Shown one piece after another: positions 7,268 to 14,107 of a stretch of DNA of 14,107 nucleotides. The stretch comes from an uncultured Clostridia bacterium (GTDB lineage Bacteria > Bacillota > Clostridia > Oscillospirales > CAG-272), in the NCBI GenBank assembly GCA_947652805.1, contig CANTEM010000015.1:1-14107 (forward strand), written 5' to 3'. The position numbers and the translations under genes are program-made. Under the pieces are notes generated by a model. It saw nothing but the letters and a program-made list of their open reading frames with translations, did no database searches and was not told where the DNA came from. Numbering within the stretch: position 1 is the stretch's first letter; each line of letters starts with the position of its first letter.

Positions 7268-7273
7268 AGGAGG
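7268..7273 (+). promoter_or_regulatory. Ribosome site that sets a TTG start
   Basis: AGGAGG is followed 8 bases later by TTG at 7282. The only upstream in-frame start (7246) would put this site inside the coding region, so the TTG is the better start. Confidence 0.8.
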
Positions 7274-7281
7274 GCTTTCGT

Positions 7282-8175
7282 TTGAATATTGATACATTTT
7301 CCGCCGGACTGATCCAGTCGCTGACAGCGCGGGGAATTGACCGGCAAACTGCATCGGAGTATACGGGAACCCTCATTCGCACTTTAACGGAAGAGGACCT
7401 GCGGGAAATTGCAGGATACCGAACCGGGGATGATTTCGCAGCGCTGTCTGAAAGCATGGCAAAATTGATCCGGGAAAAAAGCGCACCCAAAGCCGCTGCA
7501 AAACCGGATATGAATACAAAAGTGATTCATACAGAACCGGTGCGTCCCACAGATGTGGGCACCCACCGCCCGCTGGGCGGGGATATGGAGCAAACCAAAA
7601 CCGGTATTGCGCCGGTGCAGCCGGAAAAGGCAGCGCCGGTGCGGCACTCTTCCGATGCAATGGAGCACACAAAAATCGGCGTGCCGGTACAGGAGAGAGA
7701 GGCGCACTCTCTTTGGGAAGAAGAAAGTACCCGGCAGGGATTTGTCCCTCTGACGGGGCGGAGCAAGGCAATTTTCTGGGGATCGGTGATTCTGACTCTT
7801 CCTCTGACTGTCACCTTTGGCGCCTTGCTGCTGTTTATATTTGTGTTGTGCTTTGTGACCGTATGCGCGCTGATTGCCGCCAGCTTTCTGCTCATCGGCG
7901 GAGAGGTCGTGGCAGGAACCGCCGGTCTTTTGGTAGGTGTGATCTATGGAATCATACAAATCTGCACCACCTCGGCAGGCATCGGCATCTATGAAATCGG
8001 GCTGGGAATTATCTGCGGCGGCGCAGCGCTGGCGCTGGGTGTTCTGACCTATCATTTAGCCGTGCAGGGACTGCCTTACATACTCCGGCAGGAGCTTTTA
8101 TTCGGGCGGTATTTCCTGCGGCAGGTAAAGCCCATGATCAACCGATGGAGAGAGGGGTGTAAGTCTGAAAGATGA
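7282..8175 (+). CDS. DUF1700-like (HAAS) membrane protein
   Basis: A 297-residue protein starting at TTG 7282, set by an AGGAGG 8 bases upstream. Residues 1-65 form a helical domain (FSAGLIQSLTARGIDRQTASEYTGTLIRTLTEEDLREI) like the HAAS/DUF1700 region, although the usual 'YxxxLxxxLxxLPxxER' motif is weak. Residues 76-150 are a polar, low-complexity linker with three related units spaced about 25 residues: DMNTKV (76), DMEQTKTG (101) and AMEHTKIG (126). Residues about 163-265 hold three or four long hydrophobic segments rich in Gly and Ala, as in DUF1700 proteins, and a basic tail follows. In Firmicutes such genes usually sit beside a PadR-type regulator and a DUF4097 protein. Here the DUF4097-like gene follows but no PadR gene is visible. 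Exact function unknown; a membrane or envelope signalling role is inferred from family and context. Confidence 0.7.
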   Translation: MNIDTFSAGLIQSLTARGIDRQTASEYTGTLIRTLTEEDLREIAGYRTGDDFAALSESMAKLIREKSAPKAAAKPDMNTKVIHTEPVRPTDVGTHRPLGGDMEQTKTGIAPVQPEKAAPVRHSSDAMEHTKIGVPVQEREAHSLWEEESTRQGFVPLTGRSKAIFWGSVILTLPLTVTFGALLLFIFVLCFVTVCALIAASFLLIGGEVVAGTAGLLVGVIYGIIQICTTSAGIGIYEIGLGIICGGAALALGVLTYHLAVQGLPYILRQELLFGRYFLRQVKPMINRWREGCKSER

Positions 8176-8279
8176 GAATTTATAAAATCCAAAGTCTGCT
8201 GCTTTCAGACCCGATTTGCGCCTTGCAGCTTACGATGATCAGCCCCATTTCGCCGTTGGCGAAACCGGCGCAAATCCGG
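8163..8279 (+). other. Structured spacer between the DUF1700-like and DUF4097-like genes
   Basis: Three stems can be drawn. GTCTGAAAG (8163-8171, covering the last codons of the upstream gene) pairs with CTTTCAGAC (8202-8210). GATTTGCGCC (8213-8222) pairs with GGCGCAAATC (8267-8276), and the stem extends past one bulged G. Inside it TTTCGCC/GGCGAAA (8248-8264) is a perfect hairpin with loop GTT. No T-run follows, so it is not an ordinary terminator. It ends about 20 bases before the next start codon. It could be an interspersed repeat, an RNA processing or stability element, or a regulatory RNA. No known family is recognised. Confidence 0.5.
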
Positions 8280-8299
8280 AGAAAGGCAGGAGCATCCTT

Positions 8300-9262
8300 A
8301 TGAAACGCAGATCCAATCTCTTTCTCATGGTTGCCGCCGTATTGGTAGGCGTTGGACTGATCACCTGTCTGATCGGCGCAGGCGTCAGCAGCGCCGCAGG
8401 AGACCCCCTGTTTTCTTCCTCCTTAGAAGAAGGAAAGGGGTATCGGTATCCCTTTGACGGCAGCAAAATTGACAAAATCAAGCTGGACGTGGCAGACGCA
8501 AAAATCCAAATCGTTGGCGGGGCTGAAGAATCTTATATAGAAATCCTTCATTTTAATGAAAATCTGTATTCCTTTTCTATGAGCAAATCTCTGATCAGCT
8601 TCAAGGAATCCCCGGATGTTTCCTCTGTTCTCCGGTTCTGGGAAAGCGGCTTTACCTTCAAGGGCATGCGGTATATTTTACGGCTGTCTCCCAAAAAAGG
8701 AGAAAAGGCAATCAACATTCATCTGACAGACGATGACTTCGTAAAGTGTCTGGAAATAAAAAGCAACACAGGCAACATTTCTGTTTCGGATATAAGCACG
8801 GACACAGACTATATTTTCACCATGGAAAGCGGATCGGTGAAAATGGAAAACGTCACCACCGGGTCCGCCCTCAACATTACATCTACAGGAACACAGCCCT
8901 GTACTGTTGAACTGGAAGGCACATCCGCCCGGCTTCTTACGCTGGATCTGATGCAGGGAGATGTGCAGGCAAAGGCGTTATCTGCACTGACCAGCAAGAT
9001 TGACGTTGTTCACGGCAGTGTGGATCTGGACTACATTCCCAGGAAGGAACTGTTTACCATAGCGGTAAATACCAAGGGAAAGCTGTCTGTAAATGAAGTA
9101 AATTATATTGATACATACCAGTATACAACCAAAGAAAAAGACGCAAAGCCAGGTGAGGATGAAGAAATACCAGAGGAAGAAACCCTCACAATCACCTGTA
9201 AGGACGCAGCTGTATATCTGTTTGCAGCTACCCTGCCGGCAGACGTACAAAAAACAAAATAA
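8300..9262 (+). CDS. DUF4097-like beta-repeat protein, membrane-anchored
   Basis: A 320-residue protein. I chose the ATG at 8300 because a GGAG site lies 6-8 bases upstream and MKRRSNLFLMVAAVLVGVGL is a clean basic-plus-hydrophobic N-terminus. The longer open frame would run through the structured spacer. The membrane segment is about residues 6-29. The rest is rich in short alternating hydrophobic strands (IDKIKLDVADAKIQIVGG; CLEIKSNTGNISVSDIS; GSVKMENVTTG; GDVQAKALSA; GSVDLDYIPRK), the stacked beta-strand repeat pattern of DUF4097 (putative adhesin). It ends in an acidic stretch and a TITCKDAAVYLFAA strand. It would be exported and stay anchored by its N-terminus. Proteins like this usually pair with DUF1700 membrane proteins, as here. 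Molecular function unknown. It is 37 bases past the end of the folded spacer stem pairings' parent gene operon partner and 24 bases before the TSCPD gene. Confidence 0.75.
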   Translation: MKRRSNLFLMVAAVLVGVGLITCLIGAGVSSAAGDPLFSSSLEEGKGYRYPFDGSKIDKIKLDVADAKIQIVGGAEESYIEILHFNENLYSFSMSKSLISFKESPDVSSVLRFWESGFTFKGMRYILRLSPKKGEKAINIHLTDDDFVKCLEIKSNTGNISVSDISTDTDYIFTMESGSVKMENVTTGSALNITSTGTQPCTVELEGTSARLLTLDLMQGDVQAKALSALTSKIDVVHGSVDLDYIPRKELFTIAVNTKGKLSVNEVNYIDTYQYTTKEKDAKPGEDEEIPEEETLTITCKDAAVYLFAATLPADVQKTK

Positions 9263-9286
9263 ACAGAAAGGCAAAAGAAGTTTCAT

Positions 9287-9541
9287 ATGGAATACACTTA
9301 CAAATTGAAAGGCGTGTGCGCCTCAGAGGTTTCATTTGAATTGGAAGAGGACGGAACAATCAAAAACGTCCGGTTCACCGGCGGCTGCAACGGCAACCTG
9401 AAAGCCGTAGGCAAGCTGACGGAAGGAATGGACGCAGAGAAGGTTGCACAGATTCTTGCAGGAAATATCTGTGGACACAAGCAGACGTCCTGCGCAGACC
9501 AGCTTGCACGCTCCATCCGTGCAGCTCTTGCTGAGAAGTAA
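9287..9541 (+). CDS. TSCPD domain protein, four-cysteine small family
   Basis: An 84-residue protein matching the small TSCPD family known as TIGR03905. It begins MEYTYKLKGVCASEV and carries four cysteines at 11, 34, 62 and 69, the last in HKQTSCADQLA, a variant of the TSCPD signature (A replaces P). The GGCNGNLKAV stretch (32-41) and GNICGHKQTSC are the family hallmarks. The related domain at the end of vitamin B12-dependent ribonucleotide reductases suggests a metal- or redox-active Cys cluster, but the free-standing protein has no proven function. It lies 24 bases after the DUF4097-like gene with an AAAGG-type site upstream, and 56-71 bases before the GH31 gene. It appears complete. Confidence 0.9.
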   Translation: MEYTYKLKGVCASEVSFELEEDGTIKNVRFTGGCNGNLKAVGKLTEGMDAEKVAQILAGNICGHKQTSCADQLARSIRAALAEK

Positions 9542-9581
9542 TACTGCACAAGTTAAAAATTATAAACATTTTAAAAAATAC

Positions 9582-9587
9582 AGGAGG
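9582..9587 (+). promoter_or_regulatory. Ribosome site suggesting a CTG start for the GH31 gene
   Basis: A perfect AGGAGG lies 25 bases before the ATG at 9613, which is too far. It lies 10 bases before an in-frame CTG at 9598, which would add five residues (MKLQP). No ATG, GTG or TTG lies in that frame at the right distance. Confidence 0.5.
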
Positions 9588-9612
9588 ACAGCGCAAGCTG
9601 AAACTACAACCC

Positions 9613-11892
9613 ATGTTTATTGTAAAAGACCAGAAAAATCCCGCAAGGGAGTACGAAATCACCAGTGTGGACGAGGGGATTTTCCATGTCCGCGTTTCTG
9701 CGGACGGAAACTACTGCGAAACACTGCTGACCCGCTACAACATCCTCAAGGAAAACGGAACCGATACCGGTGCAGCCGTATCCGGCAGCACCGTAACACA
9801 GGGAGGCTTTTCCCTGACCGTCACGCCGGACGGCGCACTCCAGGTAGAAGGAACCCGGGAACCCCTTGTATTCCATTTTGACGGATATGAAGGCAAACCC
9901 TACCAGAACAAGGGTTTTACATTGCAGATCGACCTGCACAAAAACGAACGCTTGTACGGTCTGGGAGATGAATCCAGAAAAAATATTTCCCGCCGCAACT
10001 CCGTTGCCCGGCTGGATATCCGCAACATCGCTTCCTATGGCCCAATCCCCTATATCATGTCTATGAACGGCTGGGGCATGCTGCTCAACTCCACCTATGC
10101 GTCTGTCTTTGACATGGATACGGACTGTCCCGATCAGGTGAAAATCACCACCCACAAGGGTATGATCGACTTCTACCTGTTCCTGCCCCAGTCCGGCTCC
10201 CTTGCAGATATCCTTGCGCTCCACGGCAAAATTGCGGGAACCCCTGTCATGCTTCCGAAATTTGCTTACGGATATACTTTCGTACTCAACGAGCAGACCA
10301 ACGCAAGGGAAATGCTGTACGACTGCCTGAACTTCCGCAGAGAGGATATCTCCTGCGATATGGTAGGTCTGGAGCCTCAGTGGATGAGCCGGAAATACGA
10401 CACCAGCGTGGACAAAAAGCTGGATGAGGATCGGTTCTATATTCCCGGATGGCTGCCGGATGACCAAAGCGGTCCGGAAACCTTCTTCTATTCTCTGCGG
10501 GAAATGGGCTTCCGTCTCAGCCTGTGGCTGTGCCAGAACTACGACCTGCTCTTTGAAGAAGAACGGCAGTTGGGCGAACGGATGAAGGAGCTGGGCAAGG
10601 AATATACCTTTGAAGGCGCTTCTATTCTGGATGAGCATCTTGCCTGCCCCCTGTATATGGACGGACTGACCAAGCGGGATCAGCCCTGGTTCGAGCATCT
10701 GAAGAAATTCTGCGACAACGGCGCGGAAGCCTTCAAGCTGGACGGTGCGTTCCAGGTAAACGATCACCCCGACCGGCTATGGGGCGGCAAATATTTTGAT
10801 GATGAAGTGCACAACGTATATCCCGTACTGTACGTAAAGCAGATGAAAGAAGGATATGCAAACCACACAGGTCGCCGAGCAATGATTTACACCCCCTGCG
10901 TTTATGCAGGCACCCAGCAGTATGCGGCATCCTGGGCAGGCGACACCGGTGGCGGATTCGATACCGTGGTTGCAATGCTCAACTACGGTCTGTCCGGTCA
11001 CTCCAACGTAACCTGCGATATGGACATCACCTCGCTGGAAGGCATCCACTACGGATTCCTGTCTCCCTGGACTCAGCAGCTTGGCTGGCGCAACTGGAAC
11101 CTGCCTTGGTTCATGCGGGATGAAGTGCTGGAAGCAGTGCGGTATTATTCTCATCTGCGCAGCGAGCTGTTCCCCTATATTTATTCTATGGCGCATCTGG
11201 CTGCAAAAACCTCCATGCCTCTTGCCCGGGCACTGCCCCTGATGTATCCGGACAATCCGGAATACGACCACGTTGCAAACACCTACATGTTCGGCGACAG
11301 TCTGCTGGTAGCCGTATTTGATATGCAGGTAACCCTGCCGGCAGGACAGTGGATCGACTATTTCACCGGCGAGGTATATGAAGGCGGTCAGGTTATTCAG
11401 TACAAGATTCCCAAGGGACGGGGCGGTGCGCTGATGGTGAAAGCAGGCAGTGTGCTGTGCACCATGGCATATCAGAGATATCTCCATGAGACGATCCCGG
11501 ACACATACTGCGTGCAGGTATATCCCGGTGCAGACGCTTCCTTTACTCTGTGTGAAGACGACGGTTACACCTACGATTATAAAGACGGCAAAATGGCGAC
11601 TACAGTGATCGCTATGGAAAACAGCACCGTAAATGCATTTGATTTGGTGATCAACCCGCGGCAGGGCAGCTTTGAAGGACGTGCGAAGGATGAAAATTCC
11701 AAGCCCTCTGATCCTTCCGTTCCGGGTATGGGCGAAGTCACCGGATTCCAGGCGCGCATTTTCGGCGGCGCAAAAGCAGTTACCCTGAATGGCAAAGCTG
11801 TCGCAATCCGGGAAGAGGATGGCTTCTGCGTATTTGACGTTCCGAAAGAACTGCATGCAGCAAGCAAGCTGGTATATCATATTACTCTGTGA
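9613..11892 (+). CDS. Glycoside hydrolase family 31 (alpha-glucosidase/alpha-xylosidase-like)
   Basis: A 759-residue retaining glycosidase (764 if translation begins at the CTG at 9598, which fits the ribosome site better). Layout: N-terminal beta-sandwich with KNERLYGLGDESRKN (about 115-130), catalytic (beta/alpha)8 barrel from about 215 to 560, then C-terminal beta domains. The predicted nucleophile is Asp377 in FKLDGAFQV. The predicted acid/base is Asp444 in SWAGDTGGGF. Substrate-pocket features include SMNGWGMLLNST, LSLWLCQNY and LRSELFPYIYSMA. There is no signal peptide, so it acts in the cytoplasm on imported oligosaccharides, probably alpha-glucosides or alpha-xylosides; the substrate cannot be fixed from sequence. 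The glutamate often found three residues after the nucleophile (KxDxxE) is absent. It is the last gene of the 7282-11892 cluster and ends 4 bases before a strong terminator. The link to its neighbours is unclear. Confidence 0.92.
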   Translation: MFIVKDQKNPAREYEITSVDEGIFHVRVSADGNYCETLLTRYNILKENGTDTGAAVSGSTVTQGGFSLTVTPDGALQVEGTREPLVFHFDGYEGKPYQNKGFTLQIDLHKNERLYGLGDESRKNISRRNSVARLDIRNIASYGPIPYIMSMNGWGMLLNSTYASVFDMDTDCPDQVKITTHKGMIDFYLFLPQSGSLADILALHGKIAGTPVMLPKFAYGYTFVLNEQTNAREMLYDCLNFRREDISCDMVGLEPQWMSRKYDTSVDKKLDEDRFYIPGWLPDDQSGPETFFYSLREMGFRLSLWLCQNYDLLFEEERQLGERMKELGKEYTFEGASILDEHLACPLYMDGLTKRDQPWFEHLKKFCDNGAEAFKLDGAFQVNDHPDRLWGGKYFDDEVHNVYPVLYVKQMKEGYANHTGRRAMIYTPCVYAGTQQYAASWAGDTGGGFDTVVAMLNYGLSGHSNVTCDMDITSLEGIHYGFLSPWTQQLGWRNWNLPWFMRDEVLEAVRYYSHLRSELFPYIYSMAHLAAKTSMPLARALPLMYPDNPEYDHVANTYMFGDSLLVAVFDMQVTLPAGQWIDYFTGEVYEGGQVIQYKIPKGRGGALMVKAGSVLCTMAYQRYLHETIPDTYCVQVYPGADASFTLCEDDGYTYDYKDGKMATTVIAMENSTVNAFDLVINPRQGSFEGRAKDENSKPSDPSVPGMGEVTGFQARIFGGAKAVTLNGKAVAIREEDGFCVFDVPKELHAASKLVYHITL

Positions 11893-11894
11893 AA

Positions 11895-11964
11895 CAAAAA
11901 AGCCCCCCTTGTGCAAAGGGGGGCTTTTTTGTTTGGTTGGACCCCACACAAGGGATCCTTTTTG
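11895..11964. repeat. Possible relic of the miniature element around the terminator
   Basis: The core CCCCCTTGTGCAAAGGGGG is identical over 19 bases to the right-end hairpin of the 6157-6305 element. The segment is bounded by imperfect inverted ends: CAAAAAAG...CCCTTGTG from 11895, and on the other strand CAAAAAGG...CCCTTGTG from 11964. This may be a shortened copy that now serves as a terminator, or convergence of GC-rich hairpins. Confidence 0.4.
11896..11930. terminator. Strong bidirectional terminator between GH31 and miaA
   Basis: A perfect 15-bp stem, AAAAAAGCCCCCCTT with AAGGGGGGCTTTTTT, and a GTGCA loop. The A-run on one arm and T-run on the other let it stop transcription on both strands, which suits the convergent GH31 (+) and miaA (-) genes. 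A weaker stem (GGACCCC/GGGATCC with one mismatch, 11939-11958) followed by TTTTT lies just beyond. Confidence 0.9.
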
Positions 11965-11992
11965 CGTTTAATGAGAAAGGAAGCCTTTTTGT

Positions 11993-12940
11993 TCAGCCGA
12001 TTCTCTCGCAAATTTCCTCTGCGAGTTCCTCTGTGGGGCGCATCTGTCCCTGCTTGTCCACAGAAACGACCACTGCATCCGGATACCTCTTGAACCAGGT
12101 GATCTGCCGCTTTGCATATCTACGGGTATTCCGGCAGATCTCCTCCACTACCTGTTCCAAAGTATACGCGCCGGAAAAATACGGCAGAAATTCCTTGTAT
12201 CCGATCGCCTGAAATGCCGGCTTGTCCTCCTGAAGCAGCCCCGCCTCATACAGCCCGGTCACTTCCCGGAGTAGTCCCGCCTGCATCATTCCTTCTACAC
12301 GGCGGTCGATCCGCTCATATAAAAGCTCTCTGGACTGGAAGGAAAGCACGATCCTTGTACAGTCGTACTTTGCGTCTGCCGCCGGAGTAAGTCCATCATA
12401 CCTGGACTTGGGAATCCCAGTCGTTTCGTATATTTCCAACGCCCGGATCACCCGGCGCACATTATTGGGATGAATCGCCGCTGCGGACGCCGGATCCACC
12501 GCTGCAAGGAGTCCATGAAGGGCGTCCGCCCCCTGCTCCCGGGCAACCGCCTCAAAGCATGCCCGGACAGCAGGATTTTTTGTGCTGTCGGACAAACCGT
12601 TTCCATACAAAACGGCATCCAGATACAATCCCGTTCCGCCGCAAAATATGGGAACCCGCCCCCGGGCAAGCACATCCTCCACGACAGGCACTGCCATTTC
12701 AGCATAGTCCGCACAGGAAAAATCCTCCGTGGGCGGTACTGCTGCAATCATATGATGAGGGGTTCCCTCCATTTCCGCTTGAGTTGGCGCGGCAGTTCCA
12801 ATCGTCATTCCCATATAAATCTGCATGGAATCATTGGAGATTACCTCACCCTCCAACCGGTGTGCAAGAGAGACAGCCAGCGCTGTTTTTCCGGACGCAG
12901 TAGGACCTGCGACTGCAAATAGTTTCTTTTTTTGTTCCAT
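11993..12940 (-). CDS. miaA: tRNA dimethylallyltransferase MiaA
   Basis: A 315-residue enzyme that adds a dimethylallyl group to N6 of A37 in tRNAs reading codons starting with U. The P-loop is GPTASGKT (12-19). The catalytic Asp37 is in SNDSMQIY (35-42), followed by GTAAPTQAE, and GGTGLYLDAV (101-110) follows. The tRNA-recognising C-terminal half includes NNVRRVIRALEIY, QAIGYKEF, and NTRRYAKRQITWFKR. The length is normal for the family. The start ATG at 12940 has AAGGA 4-5 bases upstream and lies 11 bases after the helicase stop, so the two genes probably share a transcript. The 3' end meets the shared terminator. Family members often read RGMDIGTAK where this one reads MGMTIGTAA, a mild variation. 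Confidence 0.95.
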   Translation of the reverse strand: MEQKKKLFAVAGPTASGKTALAVSLAHRLEGEVISNDSMQIYMGMTIGTAAPTQAEMEGTPHHMIAAVPPTEDFSCADYAEMAVPVVEDVLARGRVPIFCGGTGLYLDAVLYGNGLSDSTKNPAVRACFEAVAREQGADALHGLLAAVDPASAAAIHPNNVRRVIRALEIYETTGIPKSRYDGLTPAADAKYDCTRIVLSFQSRELLYERIDRRVEGMMQAGLLREVTGLYEAGLLQEDKPAFQAIGYKEFLPYFSGAYTLEQVVEEICRNTRRYAKRQITWFKRYPDAVVVSVDKQGQMRPTEELAEEICERIG

Positions 12941-12951
12941 AGGATCCTTCT

Positions 12952-14107
12952 CTACATTTCAAATAACTTTATTTGTATGCCCTGTTCTCTGTTTTTACCT
13001 ATATGCACCGTTTCCTTGTTGACCAGTTCCGGGGCAACATCATCTAAAAAGTCGGAAGGCTCCCGGGAGGATGTAAGAATCAACGCTTCTTTGGCCCTGG
13101 TAAGACCCACGTAAAACAGACGGCGTTCTTCCTCTTCATCCGAAGAATTTTTCCCGCCTGCAAAGGGGATCCATCCTTTTCTTGCCCCATAGATCATCAC
13201 CACCGGAAATTCCAGTCCTTTTGATCCATGAAGGGTCATCAATGTAACTGCACCTGCCGTATACTGCTTTCCCCCGCAGCGCTTCAGGTCGCTTTCAGTT
13301 CCTGTTTCCAAAGCTTCCAGAAAATCCGGCATCTTCCGATAAAATACCGATGTTTGATACAGCTTCTGTATTTCCTGTTTCTGCTCCAGCTTCAGGTCCC
13401 GGATCCATTCCTCTAAAAGCTTCTGCGGTTTTTTTCGCTTTATCTGCGGTGCATACTTTTCCGTCATCGCTTCATAGGAATCAATCACTGCACGTTCCGA
13501 TTCCGGATTCCACAACAGCATCCGTGCCGTCTGGGCGGCAAGCTGGTCCTCAGGCTGCATCAGGGCTTTGAAAAAGCATATTGTCCCCCGCACGGCCGCA
13601 TCTTGCAGGAACGTCTCTCTCCCTGTCACCACATAGGGGATCCCTTCCTTTTTCAAGCATTCTTCCAGAAGCGCGGCTTGACGGTGGGTGCGATACAGCA
13701 CAGCAATATCCTCAAAGCCCCAAGCGGTTCCATCCTTTGCAGGAAAGAGCTCCTGCGCCTCCAGCATCCCGATTCCTCCGGCAAGACGGTTGATCTCTTT
13801 TGCCACAAAAATGGCTTCCGCCCGTTCACTGTCTGTCTCTATCATCCGAACCGGCGCACCGTTTGGTCTATTTGGATGCAAGCTTCTTATCCCACCCGGA
13901 TTTTTAGAAATCACTTCAGAAGCAATTGCCAGAACCTGGGGCGTCGAGCGGTAATTTTCCTCCAAAACAATTTGGCATACCCCTTGAAAATCCTCTGTAA
14001 GCTTCCGGAAGCATCCAGCGTCAGCTCCACGGAACCCGTAGATTGCCTGATCCTGGACTCCAAAATCGGTCCTTCTTTCAAAAAGGCTAAGTCACGCTGT
14101 TACCGGG
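12952..14107 (-). CDS. UvrD/PcrA-like ATP-dependent helicase, C-terminal part (5' end off the window)
   Basis: Superfamily 1A DNA helicase; only the C-terminal part is present. Motifs in order are DQAIYGFRGAD (motif III region, about 14050), VLEENYRSTPQVL (motif IV), DIAVLYRTHRQ (IVa-like), TLMTLHGSKGLEFPVV (motif V) and EEERRLFYVGLTRAKEALILTSS (motif VI). It ends IKLFEM. It would unwind DNA in repair or replication. The frame is open from 14091 to the stop at 12952-12954, but an in-frame TGA lies at 14092-14094, only 14 bases from the edge. The stretch just upstream (14090-14107) reads PGNSVT in another frame, and the expected VGDPDQ before AIYGFRG reads GVQDQ. So a frameshift or sequence error near the edge is likely. 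The N-terminal ATPase motifs lie outside the window. An alternative is a decayed gene. Confidence 0.82.

Noticed and set aside
9604..10767. Long open frame (387 codons) on the minus strand opposite the GH31 gene
   Set aside because: It mirrors a strongly supported GH31 gene, has no recognisable family motifs and no fitting ribosome site; it is an antisense shadow of codon bias.
10777..11949. Open frame of 390 codons on the minus strand across the GH31 3' half and the terminator
   Set aside because: It begins inside the terminator hairpin and is antisense to GH31, with no known domain.
1..14107. CRISPR arrays, tRNA or rRNA genes, prophage or transposase genes
   Set aside because: No regular direct repeats with spacers, no cloverleaf-type sequence and no integrase or transposase motifs were seen on either strand.

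Overview
The window reads as chromosomal DNA of a low-to-mid GC Firmicute, most likely a gut-type member of the Clostridia (Oscillospiraceae/Ruminococcaceae-like). The grounds are AGGAGG-type ribosome sites, gene families typical of that group (four-Cys TSCPD protein, DUF1700 plus DUF4097 pair, Gld-type ABC exporter with a DUF4340 partner), and a hairpin-ended miniature repeat of a style common in those genomes. The taxonomic call is inference; there is no rRNA here.

Layout. Positions 1-4497, minus strand: a four-gene ABC exporter operon read right to left: ATPase (GldA-like), ABC-2 permease (GldF-like), GldG-like membrane protein, and a DUF4340 protein that runs off the left edge. It has its own extended -10 promoter and a leader hairpin next to the ribosome site. 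The GldG-like gene carries an apparent one-base frameshift near 2670. Positions 4583-6024, minus strand: pyridoxal/pyridoxamine kinase and the manganese efflux pump MntP, 23 bases apart and probably co-transcribed. Positions 6119-6305: a 149-bp non-coding miniature inverted-repeat element plus a partial extra copy of its end. Positions 6321-7070, minus strand: trmB (tRNA m7G46 methyltransferase) with an unusual 90-bp in-frame insert containing a perfect palindrome.

Positions 7282-11892, plus strand: a probable four-gene operon made of a DUF1700-like membrane protein (TTG start), a DUF4097-like surface protein, a small four-cysteine TSCPD protein and a cytoplasmic GH31 glycosidase. A folded, 124-base spacer lies between the first two genes. 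The operon ends in a strong, symmetrical terminator whose core is identical over 19 bases to the terminal hairpin of the miniature element. Positions 11993-14107, minus strand: miaA (tRNA dimethylallyltransferase), preceded by the C-terminal part of a UvrD/PcrA-like helicase. The helicase frame hits a stop 14 bases from the right edge.

Most genes are housekeeping or common accessory genes. The points most worth a second look are the miniature element with compensatory changes in its stems and its relation to the operon terminator, the in-frame palindromic insert in trmB, the structured spacer between the DUF1700 and DUF4097 genes, and two apparent frameshifts (GldG-like gene and helicase), which may be sequencing errors or real mutations.
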